DNA of 64,000 nt from Paramecium tetraurelia (lineage: Eukaryota > Ciliophora > Oligohymenophorea > Peniculida > Parameciidae): NCBI RefSeq assembly GCF_000165425.1, contig NW_001798984.1:188539-252538 (forward strand), read 5' to 3'. Positions 23,863 through 35,934 of this stretch are shown in pieces. How positions within the stretch are numbered: position 1 is the first letter of the stretch; each line of letters opens with the position of its first letter. The notes under the pieces were generated by a model. The model did not search any database. It saw only the letters and a program-made list of their open reading frames with translations, and was not told the DNA's origin. Made by a program: the position numbers and the translations under genes.

Positions 23863-25829
23863 TCATTTTATATTAAAAGAATCCTGATTATTTCTCCCAA
23901 TGACTCCTAATACTCTGTAGGGCTGAAATTCATTAGCATAAACTCTTCGTTAACTACTCAAACTGATTGCTCGAGTCTGGCGTTATTTGGGACTCATGCA
24001 TTCTAAGGCTAGATTGCTGAGATCTAAAATTGGAGGGGCATAGAATTCTCTATCCACAGAATGCTTTTAATTTCGAGGACGCAATGAGGGATTTGGATTA
24101 TTATGTTAAGAACTAGCCATGGAAGGGAGATGATTTAAAGGTTTCAATTGTATTTTGAATGCATTTTTAGTCAACGGAGATTATTGTCTAATGTTATTGT
24201 TGTTGTACTCTTATTATGAGACTTAGATTACATTGTGCATCTATTGATAATTGGTTTAAATGATGTCTTCATTCAAATACTATTTTAACTATTATTTTTT
24301 GACTCTTCTTTTTTTCAGTGTTTGTGGGGATTTGGTTGGACTTGGAGTGGTTGATTATTCTAATTGTTTTTCACTATTTTATTAATGTGATATTTTAATA
24401 TCTTAAATTAATTATTGATTATCTTCAGTGGTTTGATTTAGTTTAGTTGATTAAATTATTAATTATTATCTGATAATTGGCTTTTCTTGTTTTTCTTTAT
24501 TCCTGTGAACTGATAATTTCATCATTTGCTCCTACTCTATGTCTTCGATCACAGTAGGTGTTTGATTCTACAGATTCAAGTTGACCACTCTAATTGGCTA
24601 TTTGGAAGTGAAGGGTAATAATAATTTGGAAGATTACAGAATGGTCGAATGTGATTACTTGGTTGAATCTATAGTAGTGTGCAGATCAATGCGAGTATTT
24701 TAATCCATTTTATTGGAAACACATGAGATTTTGCTTTTCTGATCTTCAGTCAAGGATTTCTAATAGTCTGCAAAAAGTTAATCATAATTGCCTAATAAGA
24801 ATTCTTACTTTTTGATTTGATTAATCTTCTTTGACATTTCATTATAAAATTCCTTATCGTTCAACTATTTCTTGTATCCCATCTTATTCAGTAGCATTAG
24901 AGTGAGAATGAATTTGTGTAACTTTTGCGATTGTTTCCACTTTTGAAATTGCTCCTCCATGGTTAATGGTTCATCATTACCGCAATTGAACCAGGGATGT
25001 AACAATGCTTAAGTGGCACTGTATCTTTTGGTTGGATTGATTTCTGTTAACCTTCGAAATAGACTATATTATATACTCTAGATTAATTATGTCAAAATTA
25101 CTCATTAAGATACGTTTTGCATTGTTCATGCATCTGCAATTGTGATTAACTTACATCACAGCCCTTTTTATAATAAGGGTGTTATCCAACGATCAGTTGA
25201 TACATAATCACTCCAGCAGCCCATATATCGATGGCCTTGTTGTATATCTTATTATTTAATTATTCAGGTGCCATATAAATGAGTGTTCCACATTGTTTAG
25301 TCATTAAGGAGGCGTATCCTGTGCTTAAGCCGAAATCTGTTACTTTGACGAGGCTCAAATCATGAGTGACGAGTATGTTTTCAGGCTTGAGGTCTCTATG
25401 GGCGATGTTATTGTTATGCATGTATTGTAAGGCATTGAATATTTAATACATTATGTATTTGATCTGCTCTTCGGAACACTTGGGGATGGAACTTAAAGAG
25501 CCTACGAATAGATTGATCAGATGTACCTCCCTAAATGAGTTCCATTTCGATAAGTATCCTGGACTCAGTCTCATGTACTCCAAAAAACTTCACAATGTTG
25601 GGATGTTGCAACTCTTACAAAATATGAGCCTCCTACAATAGTTACTCCAATTGCAACAGGGATTTCTTCTTCATTACCTAGAATAAGTTAGGACATGGAC
25701 AAATACTTTGACTGCCACCAATTGTTGGGTCTCCTTATTTAGGGCCTTCAACACAGTCCCAAAGGACCCTTGACCCAAAAAGCCTTAGAATTCAAACAGA
25801 TCAAATGAGAAATCAGGATTGTCATTCAT
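23863..25829 (-). CDS. serine/threonine protein kinase (CAMK-like)
   Basis: Starts [19 protein letters not shown] at 25829, TGA 23863-23865. The catalytic domain is complete and should be active: Gly loop [12 protein letters not shown]-type [45 protein letters not shown] and HPWF. Introns of 21-29 nt interrupt it. A long tail of more than 300 residues is rich in Gln, Ser, Thr and Asn (TIDSTKQSHSTIL) with a coiled stretch ([16 protein letters not shown]). No EF-hands follow, so it is not a CDPK. The start codon is only 17 bp from that of the next kinase on the opposite strand. Confidence 0.85.
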
Positions 25830-25846
25830 GATTAATAAAATTAATA
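25830..25846. promoter_or_regulatory. 17-bp divergent intergenic region between two kinase genes
   Basis: Only 17 bp of pure AT/G sequence lie between the two ATG codons. Both genes have their kinase glycine loop soon after or in a consistent frame with these starts, so both ATGs are plausible. Promoter elements must then overlap the coding sequences or be shared. Confidence 0.5.
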
Positions 25847-27303
25847 ATGGGATGTGTATGTGAGAAATCGAAAAGAGTACAACCTGAACCAGCATAAATA
25901 GAAGTCCATCCCTGCGAAACTGCTCAACCTCAATCTTAAAATGTGAAATAAACCTCTCTTAAGAAACTGAAAATACCCTAAGTAGCTTATTGATGTGATT
26001 TTGTAGAAGAAGAAGAAAGTAAGGGAAACCCAAAAACTGGTCAAGAGTACCAATGAAGATGTAAATTAATTATTAAATGGAAGGGAGTGAAAATGATTAA
26101 CGATTACATTTTTGATGAATTCCTTGGAGAAGGAGCATTTGGCAAAGTCAAATTGGCATTCAAAAGATCAAGTGGCTAAAAATATGCTATTAAAATCATG
26201 AGGAAAAGTAAACTACGACGATAAAGAGAGTATATTAAGGATGCTAAGGGAAGTAGGACTGACTATTTAATTAGATATGGTGATCAAGGATGCTCTCTAA
26301 GATGTAAGAAGAGAAATTGCCATCATGAAGAAACTCAGACACAAGAATTTAATACAATTGTTCGAAGTCATTGACAATCCAAACAACGATAAACTATTCA
26401 TGGGTATTAACTTGTCTCATTATCAGTCCTGGAGTATGCTGAAGGAGGACAAGTGATCGAATGGGATGATGATGAATGCAAGTTTTATTAGGTCAATGAG
26501 TCAGTTGTACTTGATGAACCATTACTCAATTAGATATTTCGTGATTGTATCAAGGGTCTCAATTATTGTAACAGTCCTTCAATTCTATCATCTAGTGCAC
26601 AAGAATGGAGTGGTACACAGAGACCTAAAACCATAGAATGTTCTCTTGACTGATAATAAAACTGCTAAAATTGCTGACTTTGGAGTTTCCACTATGGTCG
26701 GCAGTAAAAATGACGTCTTGGATAATACTCAAGGGACTTATTACTTCATGCCCCCAGAAGCTTGTGATAAGGATAAAGTTAAAGATGGCTATTCTGGTAA
26801 GGCTGCTGATATCTGGGCCTTGGGAATTACATTTTTTGCATTCGTCTATTTAGATGTTCCGTTTACAGGTTCCTCTATTCCTGATATACTTCACAATATC
26901 GCTCATAATCAGTATAAAATTCAAAGATTCTTAGAATTACATTCCCAGAAAGAAATGATATTAGTGATGGTCTCAAAGAGTTTCTCCAATTTATCTTATA
27001 AAAAGACCCTAAGGATAGACCTAAGATACCTGATATAGCCAAACATCCATGGTTGAATGCTTAGAATATGAATCTATGGGATGAAATGTACTCACTCATA
27101 AAATATATAGAAACAAAGAAGAGCAAACTGACATGGAGATCGCGTAAGCAGATATAGATAATGCTTATTCATTGAGTTCGATAATGATGATTAAAAATTG
27201 GGCATTCAAATGGAGAACCACCTCCAATCTTAAAAAGATTACAAATATCCAATAAACATAGGCATAACCACAACAAATCAATTCAGAATAGATAATTAAA
27301 TGA
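25847..27303 (+). CDS. CaMKK-like protein kinase with N-terminal acylation signal
   Basis: ATG 25847, TGA 27301-27303. It begins MGCVCEKSKRVQ: Gly2 fits N-myristoylation, Cys3 and Cys5 fit palmitoylation, so membrane attachment is likely. Kinase core: GEGAFGKVKLAF, YAIKIMRKSKL, HKNGVVHRDLKPQNVLL, DFGVSTMVG, NTQGTYYFMPPEA and DIWALGITFFAFV, with QKDPKDRPKIPDIAKHPWL at the end. The insert after the VAIK region and the GVS after DF match the CaMKK/SNF1-activating family. Seven introns of 22-28 nt are needed. It could activate AMPK- or CaMK-type kinases; the substrate is inferred, not shown. Confidence 0.85.
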
Positions 27304-27333
27304 TAAAAATGAATAATAAATTATTTTACTCAA

Positions 27334-28890
27334 TCAATCAGTTAAAACCATAATATGACTAAAACCCAAAGCAATATCCTTAATCTTAATATTTTCCAAT
27401 CCCAATTCTGGAATCAACCTAGTGTATGTTTCATAATATGGGACATCCATGTATCTCAAGTCTTCTCCCCCCCAAATAATGCAGTCTCCTTTACTTGTTA
27501 AAACCGCAGATCTATCAAATTTAGCATATATCTTAACGATCTTCTCATCTGCATCAAGTGGTAAATTGATTTCAGTTTAGCCACTAAACTCAAAATCAAA
27601 TTTAGACTTCACTCCCATCTAATTGTGCAATAGACAACCAAAAAATATTAGTCTATTGTTGCTAGTTAATACTAGATTGTGAGCTTATCCTGAAACAATC
27701 TATTAAATTGATTCATCAGGTTGTAGATCTAAAAATACTTCTGTAGGTTCTTTTATTCTATCTATTTCATTATTCATTCCACATTATCCATACATATTTT
27801 AACCACAAGCATAAATTCTATTATCAGAAACCTACAAAAGAGTGTGATGAGCACCAGAACTAATCCTCTAGATCTTTTGATTGCCAATATCCATCAATTA
27901 TCTATGCTATGTAAATTCAACTAAGAACAACTATTAACTTTTAATCAATACCATAAATCTATTCTTAGTCGTTCCTTCTTGTTTCAGTAAATTAATAATG
28001 ATTTTTTTTGCCAGATCCATACACAACTCCTCCTTCAGTCAATAACAAACTGTGTTAATAACCACATGCTACTTAAATCACCTTATCTTTAGTTGGCAAT
28101 TACAATTATTTAAACTAAAATTAATACTTTAATTCACCATTCCCCAACTAGCCTTTGTAGTTTTCTCCCATCCCATAACATACTCCATCATTCATCTGTA
28201 TTATAATAAAACTGCCTCCGACTGCAAATGATTTGATTGGAGCATCCATAATAGGCTTATTTAATAGAACTGGTTGAACAATGCCACCTCTCATCGATAA
28301 CATTGTACCAAGAGGAGAATATTTCTAATGTTGACTCTGATTATAATACTTGCCATAATTAACATAGAGTGGGATTTCTCTTATAAAATGAGAGTGTTCT
28401 ATTTTCAGTCATTGTGTCTAATTGCCAACCCCAATGTAATAATTGTCCATCTTACAATAATGCAAATGATTATGTCATGTTGGCTTCCAGTTATTTAACT
28501 CCCACGTTTTACAAATCAGGAACGAGTGCAAACTGCTCTAGACTTTTGAAATTGCCTTGTCCCAATTAGCCCATAAAATTCAAGCCTTTTGCAAATACTT
28601 TCATTAATTAAAATGTAAGATAAATAAAAACCAAAATTATTCCTCGAAAAATTATTCGATTTATTAGAGGTATATTCAATTGTAAATAGTCTGGTGAAGC
28701 AAGTAACATTATTCAATGGACTGTCGATAAAGATGCTATCAAAATTATTAATCGAGTACAATTGATTCGCGACATCCTACCCAACATTTTCAAATAAACA
28801 TCTTATAAGAGCTTTACTAAATAGATGAATCTTTACAATTTTAAGAGTACAAAGGATGAAAGTGGCTTTACTGTCTTTATTAATCCACAT
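27334..28890 (-). CDS. RCC1-repeat (beta-propeller) protein
   Basis: Starts MWINKDSKATFILCTLKIVK at 28890, TGA 27334-27336, about 480 aa. RCC1-type blades are seen in order: VFAKGLNFMGQLGQGNF, LLQDGQLLHWGWQL, MNDGVCYGMGENYKGQLGNG, LLLTEGGVVYGSGKK, LQVSDNRIYACGQNMYGQCG, LVLTSNNRLIFFGC and LTSKGDCIIWGGEDL. The first joins across a 34-nt intron. Each blade has the V/L-T-x-x-G-x-V-x-x-W/F-G pattern. RCC1-like proteins may be guanine exchange factors or scaffold proteins; nothing shows which. No extra domain is attached. Confidence 0.85.
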
Positions 28891-28923
28891 TTTACTCAGA
28901 GTTCGCTGAATCTTACATAAATC

Positions 28924-29504
28924 ATGGCAGAGAAACGAACCATTAAAAAGTCAAAGAAGGAAGACACTAAGAAGAGAAGTGAACTGCAACAAGAACATGA
29001 ATAGCTCAAATAAAAATTGATGGCATTGTTCAAGTATTAAGTGACTCTTTAAAATGAAATCAAAACATAATTGGAAATCCACAAGCATCTTCAAATGAGA
29101 GTGGGCATAATTAAAAAATGTATTTATCATCGCAAAGAGAATGGATTAAAGAGAAGAAGAAAAATTTATAATTTTTTGAATTCCTTTTTTACACATCTCA
29201 AATCTTCAGTTATATGTATTCATTTAACATTTACAGAAATTAGGTCAAAAATTTCTAATTTTGAATCATGATCTAATTTGTTAATGTGATGACAACGATG
29301 AAGAATAATGTCTAGACTTTTAGAATTTCTAGGTCATTATATCAAACACCTTACTTGACACCAAGAAACCTTACAATTTTCTAATAAAATTCTATAAGAT
29401 AATTACAAGATTTATTCTACGACGAAGATAATAAGCCAAAGTCTTTTTTATAATTAACACCTGAATAATAAAAATAATATATTGAAACTATCTGGGATGA
29501 TTGA
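28924..29504 (+). CDS. small coiled-coil protein, exons incompletely resolved
   Basis: ATG 28924 opens with MAEKRTIKKSKKEDTKKRSE then a coiled coil (LQQEHEQLKQKLMALFKYQ). A second coding block at about 29267-29504 reads MIQFVNVMTTMKNNVQTF, then RSLYQTPYLTPRNLTI, LQDLFYDEDNKPKSFLQL and ends QQKQYIETIWDD before TGA 29502-29504. The two blocks are in different frames and separated by an AT-rich stretch near 29095-29260 in which I could not fix the intron. They are one gene with unresolved introns or two small genes. Starts 33 bp from the RCC1 gene, divergently. Confidence 0.5.
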
Positions 29505-29715
29505 TTTATATACATATATATAAATAATATCATTTGATTAATCAGACCTCTTCATTATCCAAGATAATAATTACACATATATTTTATACGTCAATCTTAG
29601 CTAAAATCACATAAATCAAATTAGAGATTATAATTCTTAATTAGAAATTTATGCTTTTATTAGTTGATTTTAAATTGTTTAAATTAATACACATTTTTAT
29701 TAATTTTATTAATTA

Positions 29716-30366
29716 ATGATTAGCACTCCAATAAATAATACTCAATCAGAAATCAAAGAATACATTGACAAAACCCAATAAACTATTCATGCTCAAAAAT
29801 AAATTGTTGATATCCTTGATGCTCAAATTGACCAATTATTCAAATTATAAAATATCAGAAATCAAATTGATTAAACTTCTAATTACACTTAGAATTTAAT
29901 AATCGAACTCAAAAAATAAGAAAAAGAGTTAGAAGGTATATCATCAGAGTAGGATGAGTTAATAAGAACATTAGAAAAAGCAGTTGCAAGTGAAGAGTAA
30001 GTAGAACATGATGCTGCTCGTTTGCATCAATAAGAAAAAACTTTAATTTAGAGAATGTCTAATTACATTTAGGAAGTATAGCAGTAAAATATTTAATTAG
30101 ATTAAAAGCGGTTAAAACACAAGTTTAAACTTAACATAAACATATTTTTAAGTTTTAGATAAGCAAGCCTAAAAATGAATGTATATAAAATGTATTAAAT
30201 GTTTAAAAATTATTTAAAACAACTTCTTTTCATTAATCTCAAATATTATGAAATAAATCTTAGGTATTTTGAGAGAGAGTTTAGACTTTAACAAAATAAT
30301 AATTATGCAAAAGCAATATTGACTATTTTTATGTATAAATTCTATTAACAATTGTTCACAGTTTGA
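29716..30366 (+). CDS. small coiled-coil protein
   Basis: ATG 29716 (MISTPINNTQSEIKEYIDK) with a strong coiled coil over about 130 residues: TIHAQKQIVDILDAQIDQLF, NLIIELKKQEKELEG, DELIRTLEKAVASEEQVEHD. Gln codons are mostly TAA. After about 30120 the frame stays open to TGA 30364-30366 but becomes hydrophobic and AT-rich, and candidate introns there make the true end uncertain. No family recognised. It could be a cytoskeletal, kinetochore or intraflagellar component; sequence does not tell. Confidence 0.5.
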
Positions 30367-30767
30367 TACATAACAAATAAATTCTAGGGAAAAAAATTTA
30401 ACCTGGATTCTCAACTTAAATCAAATATTTATATTATTGTATACAAAATTAATATAAAATGAGATAAATTAATTTAATTTAAAAAAATCTATTAGTTCAT
30501 TTAGTGTTGGCGAATCAATCTATTTAACAATATCTATCTCTATATTTCATTACAATTTCGTTTATTTCATCATAGTCATTCCAAAAAGATAACTCTGAAA
30601 ATAACGACAAATTTAAAAGCAGAATCAGTTATTTAATTGCTTAATGGATATGCTGCCATTTTGTAAGCTAGAGTGCGTTCCATTCTAGTAAAAGCTGATT
30701 ATATTGAAGTATTGTTTTCTGTTTATAATAAATTTTATTATTGAAGTTTGAATAATATAAATATTCC
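30367..30767. other. intergenic AT-rich spacer
   Basis: About 400 bp before the HSF gene. The only open stretch, near 30645-30745, is short and has no protein-like features. I see nothing else in it. Confidence 0.4.
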
Positions 30768-31704
30768 ATGAATAATTAACCAAAAAACGAAAATAGAAGC
30801 TTTATGAAAATTCTAATTCAAATTTTAGATGTATTTTAAATAAATATTAAGAATTAATCATTATAAAATATCATTAGAAAGAATGAAGATAATAATGGAT
30901 TCATTGTAGTAAATTAAAAAGAGTTTGTTTAAAAGATCCTATTCTAATATTATAAGTCAAAAAAATTTGCTAGTTTCCGAAGGTATTGTTATAGCTAAAA
31001 TCGAGATCTTTAAACTCTTATGGATTTTAAGTCTATAAATTATAAAATGGGTAAAAGCTATTCATTAATAAGAATATTATTTCAATCAATACAAATATTC
31101 ATAAAAGAAGTTAAACTACAAATTTTTAGAATTATTACTAATAAATAGAATCTGATCATCAAATTTTATTTTTATAACTTTCTTAGTTGAAAAGAAGTTA
31201 AGAATAGATGGAGGAAAATATTAGAAAACTACTTTCCATTCAATAGGAATTAACATAAAAGTTGCAAATTACAATGATAGTAAGAAAATTCTTGAATATT
31301 AGAAATATATCCAAGGTATATTAGATTCCTATCTAACAGGTAAGAAAGCAGAAAAATTTGTGTTACAATTTTGTTTTTCAATAAATAATAAACAATTCAG
31401 TAACTTATTGATATATTCATTAGAAAAATTCATGAAGAATATATTTAAAAAAGCATTATCCTTACCAGATATAAACTACTACCCAATTAATGATTAATAA
31501 TTAGAAATATCGAATCACAAATACTCAAATATTGGATTCTTAGATTAAAACATAGAACCAATCTTTAATATAAATAACTTTTTCTCACTTTAATAATTTA
31601 ATAGTATGTTTTTAAGCAATCGTAATTACGACAGTATAGAGAAAGAGGAAGATTATGATAGTAATTTAAGTAATTTTTTTTGTTTTAATCAAATAGAAAT
31701 GTGA
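30768..31704 (+). CDS. heat-shock-factor-type transcription factor
   Basis: ATG 30768 (MNNQPKNENRSFMKILIQ), end near TGA 31702-31704. After a 21-nt intron and one of about 23 nt, the HSF DNA-binding domain can be read: IIRKNEDNNGFIVVNQKEF, VQKILFQYYKSKKFASFRRS and LNSYGFQVYKLQNGQ, which match the HSF pattern of recognition helix (NF-SFVRQLN-YGF). A heptad-rich oligomerisation region follows (IESDHQILFLQLSQLKRSQE; ENIRKLLSIQQEL). The usual Trp of the first beta-strand is absent. The C-terminal half is Asn/Lys-rich and less certain. HSFs form trimers that control stress genes; ciliates have several. Confidence 0.65.
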
Positions 31705-31728
31705 TTTTAATAATGTATTCTAATTCTC

Positions 31729-33686
31729 TCAGTAATTAACAATCTCAAAATTGTCTGATTTAGCCTTTTGATATTTTTTCAAATAATTAATCAATACTTT
31801 GCTATTTTTATTTACATTCTGTTAAAATAGTCTCGATTGGTTCTTATCTAATATACTAAAATTACAATTAATGCTATTACCTCTAGATAATCGACGGGAG
31901 ATTTTTAAAGAATTTATGTAGGACTCAATTTCAAAAGGTATGAGACAATTAAAGCTAGACTAAATAAGACTTAAATAATAATCTCTTATTAAGTTTTGAG
32001 ATCGTTTTGGATTATCTAATTGTTTTAAATTTATTACATTAAATGTAGGCACTTTTGCAATAAACAGTTTTGTCTAATCTCTCAATAGTTCAAATAAAGT
32101 ATATTATGAAGTTTTATTGATGATATCTGATATTTTCTAATCAACATTTCCTTTCATCCTTGCTCTTTCTAGATTTGTTTGGGATAACCTCAACATCTAA
32201 GAGAATTACGAATCTATAATTTTGTGTTCTTCATCTATTTTTTTCTAAAAATTATCATATTATTCTTGTAAATTTTGATTGAAACATTGTTCAAATTTGG
32301 TAGCATTTTTAATCTCATCAATCTGTTAAATTAATGATTGTGAAATGAGATAAATAATCTTTAAGATTACAAATTATAAGGTAAATGACTGAAATTCCTG
32401 ATCAAAGAGTCTTACATAGCTTAGAGTTGCTGATAGACTCGAATACATATTTCTATCATAAACTAACTAAAATACCGTTATTCAATGTAATAGTCTACTT
32501 ATTTCTTTAATAAATTTGTTCGTTGAGATTTAAAAAGATCTTTTACGATGGATAATTATTTTGAAAATTACTCAGATTCCTCATTCAAAGCTAAAATACA
32601 ATTAAATCATTTCAAATTTTACCATTATCACTTTTTTGAGCAGGTTCTTCTATATTATTATTGACAGCTTGATTATTTTATTCTATCTCTTAATAAAACT
32701 ATCTATTCTTTTCACAATCAAAGGTCTTTGTTACGAGATCTGATCTTGTAATTAATTTATTGATGGAAATCGATAATAGTGTAGACTAAACAATATAATC
32801 ATTGGCAATGTTGAGTAATTTCAACAAAGGATGAGAGTATACTTATGACCAATTTAATCTTTGACTGGGTTCATACTTAAGAGTTAATTTGAGAAAATCA
32901 ATTGTTTCCATGCTTACAGCTTGATCTTGGCAAGTGAAATCCTATTATGATAATTCTATTTACTATGTTATTTTATTTGATTTTTTCAATCAATTCGGTT
33001 TTTGTTTCACCATTAAATGGGAATCTCTTGAATATCATTTTAAAGTAGAGAACACTTGCAGTGTATAAATCAGAGGCCATAGAAAAAATTGTTTAATTTT
33101 GTAGAATTTCAGGTGGAATTATTTCTTTGACAATTCCAAATTTTTTGAAATCCTCTTCAGTTTACATATTTGCTAGTTAATCAGAACAGATGTTGATCTG
33201 TCCTATTTTAATTGAGTCGTTGCTTTTAAAAATGTTCTTAGGACTAAGATCTACAAAAGTAATCTTATTTTCATGCAAGGCTAAATATGCTTTTTTATCT
33301 TACATTTTAATCCATTTAAGATTTCTCTAAAATAACATTTCGCTTTATCTTCATTTATATTTGATGTATTCATAATATCATCTAAAGTCCCTTAATTTAG
33401 TTATTCCATGAATATATAGTAATTATTTTCTGACTCTACGAATTCAAGGTATTGAATGACATTTCTACTTTAAACCGAATAAATTTTCTTGAAATTCTAA
33501 AGAATATTAGGGATTATCGGAGGCTTTGCAATTATTTAACACACACATTATCCACTTTCGCCTGTAAATTAATTTCTGGAAATGTATACCTTTTTCTGGG
33601 TTTAGTTTGAGAGCATTATGATAGACTCGCTTTTAGTTTGCTAATATTTCTTATTGAATCAAAAAGTCTTTGATCTATTTATTCAT
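31729..33686 (-). CDS. protein-kinase-like protein, probably a pseudokinase
   Basis: Starts MNKQIKDFLIQQEILANQKR at 33686, TGA 31729-31731. A kinase-fold N-lobe reads CQIIAKPPIIPNILQNFKK and SVQSRNVIQYLEFVESENNY, then FMEQLNQGTLDDIM. The catalytic loop is degenerate: where HRDLKPEN is expected the sequence has FVDLSPKN, keeping only Asp and Asn, and the DFG position reads GQI. PPEIL and SMASDLYTASVLYFKM correspond to APE and the DxWS region. A long helical C-terminal half follows (LRLSQTNLERARMKGNVDQK). Loss of the HRD His/Arg, the Lys and the DFG Asp predicts no phosphotransfer. Ends 24 bp from the convergent HSF gene. Confidence 0.65.
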
Positions 33687-33732
33687 TGATAAAAATTATA
33701 AGAATATTTATAAATATTTGTAAACAAAATCC

Positions 33733-34630
33733 TCAAACTTCTACTTCAAATTTGAATTACAGTGGGAATAGTTGATCAGTGTTTTATGAAAATTGCAACT
33801 TATTTGAAACTTAGTATTTCATTCTATTATATTTTCCTGAAATTCCAATAATCCCGAATCCATTTTGGTTGAACTAAATCTAAATGTGAAACTAATACTT
33901 TAGTAATCAGGAATAGATTTTCATCAACCTTGTGTCTCAATCCAAAATTTAAAGAAGTAGTATATTTGTTTAATTTATAAGTTCTATTGATTTTGAATGC
34001 CAATTGAGTGTTTTCTTTGAAAGGTGATTAAATCATCATGCTTGATTCATTTTATTAACTAAGTTATTAGAAACATAATAGATTACTAGCAAAATTTGAT
34101 TTTTCTATCTCCACTTTCTGCAAATTGACAGAATTACGAGAATTATAATTACTTATTTTTGAAACACATTTCAAGGATTGTTTTCATCTTCCAATCATTC
34201 CATAAGTATTTTTTTCTAGCAAAGAAATTGAAATCAGATGACTTTTGCGTTTTGTTGTATTCACAATAGAATTAATACTGTTTCTCTAGAGTCAGTTTGA
34301 ATCCTGCATTAAATTATTGGAGAACATCAACAACATTGGGAGATTTGACAAATAGTTTGATAGTTTCATCAAGTTTGTAAGTGGCGAAAATGCTGTAAGT
34401 TGAATCATTAGCAAAAGTATTGATTAAGCTGAACCTGGGAGTGATGTATTTAAATTTGGCTTAGGCAGCAAATTATTGATTGGTTCCATTGCATCTGGCT
34501 GAATAACTCTATTTAATTGAATAAGGGAATAAGATACAAAGGGTTCCTCTTTGTCTTTGGATTTGAAGACAAACTCAGTGTTGTGATTGTTTAGGCGTAA
34601 TAAATTGGAGTCTTTTGGATATTAATGCAT
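33733..34630 (-). CDS. beta-barrel (mitochondrial porin-like) protein, tentative
   Basis: Starts MHQYPKDSNLLRLNNHN at 34630, TGA 33733-33735. Introns (for example 29 nt after KEEPF) are needed. The sequence is a run of alternating polar and hydrophobic strands: NTEFVFKSKDKEEPFSYSAR, FAAQAKFKYITPRFSLINTF, STYSIFATYKLDETIKLFV, VLQQFNAGFKLTLEKQYQF, and a C-terminal LFPLQFKFEVEV that resembles the sorting strand of VDAC/Tom40-type outer-membrane barrels. No signal peptide, as expected for that class. The family match is by pattern only, and it might be another beta-rich protein. Confidence 0.45.
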
Positions 34631-34660
34631 AAAATATTCAATAATATATATTTTAATAAA

Positions 34661-35091
34661 ATGTAAAATAATCCTGTGCTATAAAAGTTTCTATAGAACA
34701 ACCCGTTCGTAGAAGGAATTGTCTTAATGGATAAGGAAGGAATAGAGTAAGAAATATAGAGAAACTTAGAATTATAGCCGCATTCTAAAATGAAAATAGC
34801 AAGTTGAAAACAGGAGCATAATCATTGATGTATGTGGTGGCTATTCAATAATGCAATGAAAATTTAAGAAAACTCTCAGATTCTGAAACTAAGCAAATCA
34901 CATTAGTTTATGAGTATTAAATGCTTTGTAATCTTAGTGAATGGATTCTCTATTTCGAAATTTGGACCCATTCAATTTTGATATTTTACTGTAATATCAA
35001 AGCAAATATTGTGTCATTAAAATAACTTGGTCAGGAATTAAAGCGTATACTTTCCCCGTATAATGATTTATTAGAAAAATAGCAAAAATGA
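34661..35091 (+). CDS. LAMTOR3/roadblock-type small protein, tentative
   Basis: ATG 34661 (MQNNPVLQKFLQNNPFVEGI), TGA 35089-35091, about 120 aa. The layout matches MP1/LAMTOR3 of the Ragulator complex: a short helix then VEGIVLMDKEGIEQEI as the first strand-turn-strand, a central helix (SMMYV...CNENLRKLSDSE), strands QITLVYDEWILYFEI and SILIFYCNIKANIVSLKQL, and a last helix QELKRILSPYNDLLEKQ. At least one intron (about 22 nt near 34910-34931) is needed, and a second one in the first half is unresolved. Another roadblock/longin-like protein is possible. It would act at lysosome-type membranes in TORC1 signalling if the call is right. Confidence 0.45.
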
Positions 35092-35115
35092 ATTAAATAT
35101 ATTTAATCATATATT

Positions 35116-35934
35116 ATGTCCTTGAGAACATTTACATTGTTATGCTTGTTGTATATAGGCTATTGTAAAGAATCAGGGGAAAAACATCTGAAAATTCTTA
35201 CATAGTCAATAGGATCAATGTTAGTTTCTGAAATTGGTGACAAAGTATATCTATATTTTGAGATAAAAATAGACTTTCTTCTTAGCAGCAATTTTGTCAA
35301 TGAAGTTTAATAGACTAGCTGTTTTTGCTGGAGCAACAGCAGCCCTAGTCTTAATGACAGGAATCAGTTGTGCTTTCGGTATAATAGTTCCAACTCTCTT
35401 GCCCCGCTTTTATACTGCAATAGTCGTGACGATTATATTTTACTTCTTTGGAGCTAAATTACTCTTCGATTGGTATCATATGGAGAATGACGGGGATAAA
35501 GAAGAATTGAAATAAGTAGAAATGGAGCTTGAAGAATTGGACAAAAAATTACTGAGTAGCCACAAAATTATTGATCCTGAAAATCCCTCAGAAGGACAAA
35601 AATCAAGTAATAATCTATGTAGATAGATCCAGATTTGTCAGCTGTAGTGCCTATTCAATAAATTATATGGTAAGCATTTATCATGACCTTTTTGGGAGAA
35701 TGGGGTGATAGAAGTTAAATTACTACCATAAGTTTATCTGCTGTTTAAGATACAGATATCGTGTTTCTAGGATGCAGCTTAGGCCATCTAATGTGTACAA
35801 CAATAGCTATACTTGGAGGAAAACTCTTAGCTAACTAAATCTCTGAAAAGACCGTTAATTTGGTTGGAGGAATTGTGTTTATCATTTTTGGGTTGATGCA
35901 TACTTACGATTTAATGACAGGACACTTAGATTGA
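35116..35934 (+). CDS. GDT1: Gdt1/TMEM165 family Mn2+/Ca2+ transporter (UPF0016)
   Basis: ATG 35116, TGA 35932-35934, about 255 aa after introns of 28 nt (following SEIGDK) and about 20 nt. It starts with a signal peptide (MSLRTFTLLCLLYIGYC). Two copies of the family's E-x-G-D-(K/R) motif are seen: SEIGDKTFFLAAILSMKF and GEWGDRSQITTISLSA, in opposite topological halves, each followed by transmembrane segments (VFAGATAALVLM; CSLGHLMCTTIAIL; LVGGIVFIIFGLM). A charged loop sits between the halves. These proteins exchange Mn2+/Ca2+ for H+ at the Golgi or related membranes. All key acidic residues are intact. Confidence 0.95.
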
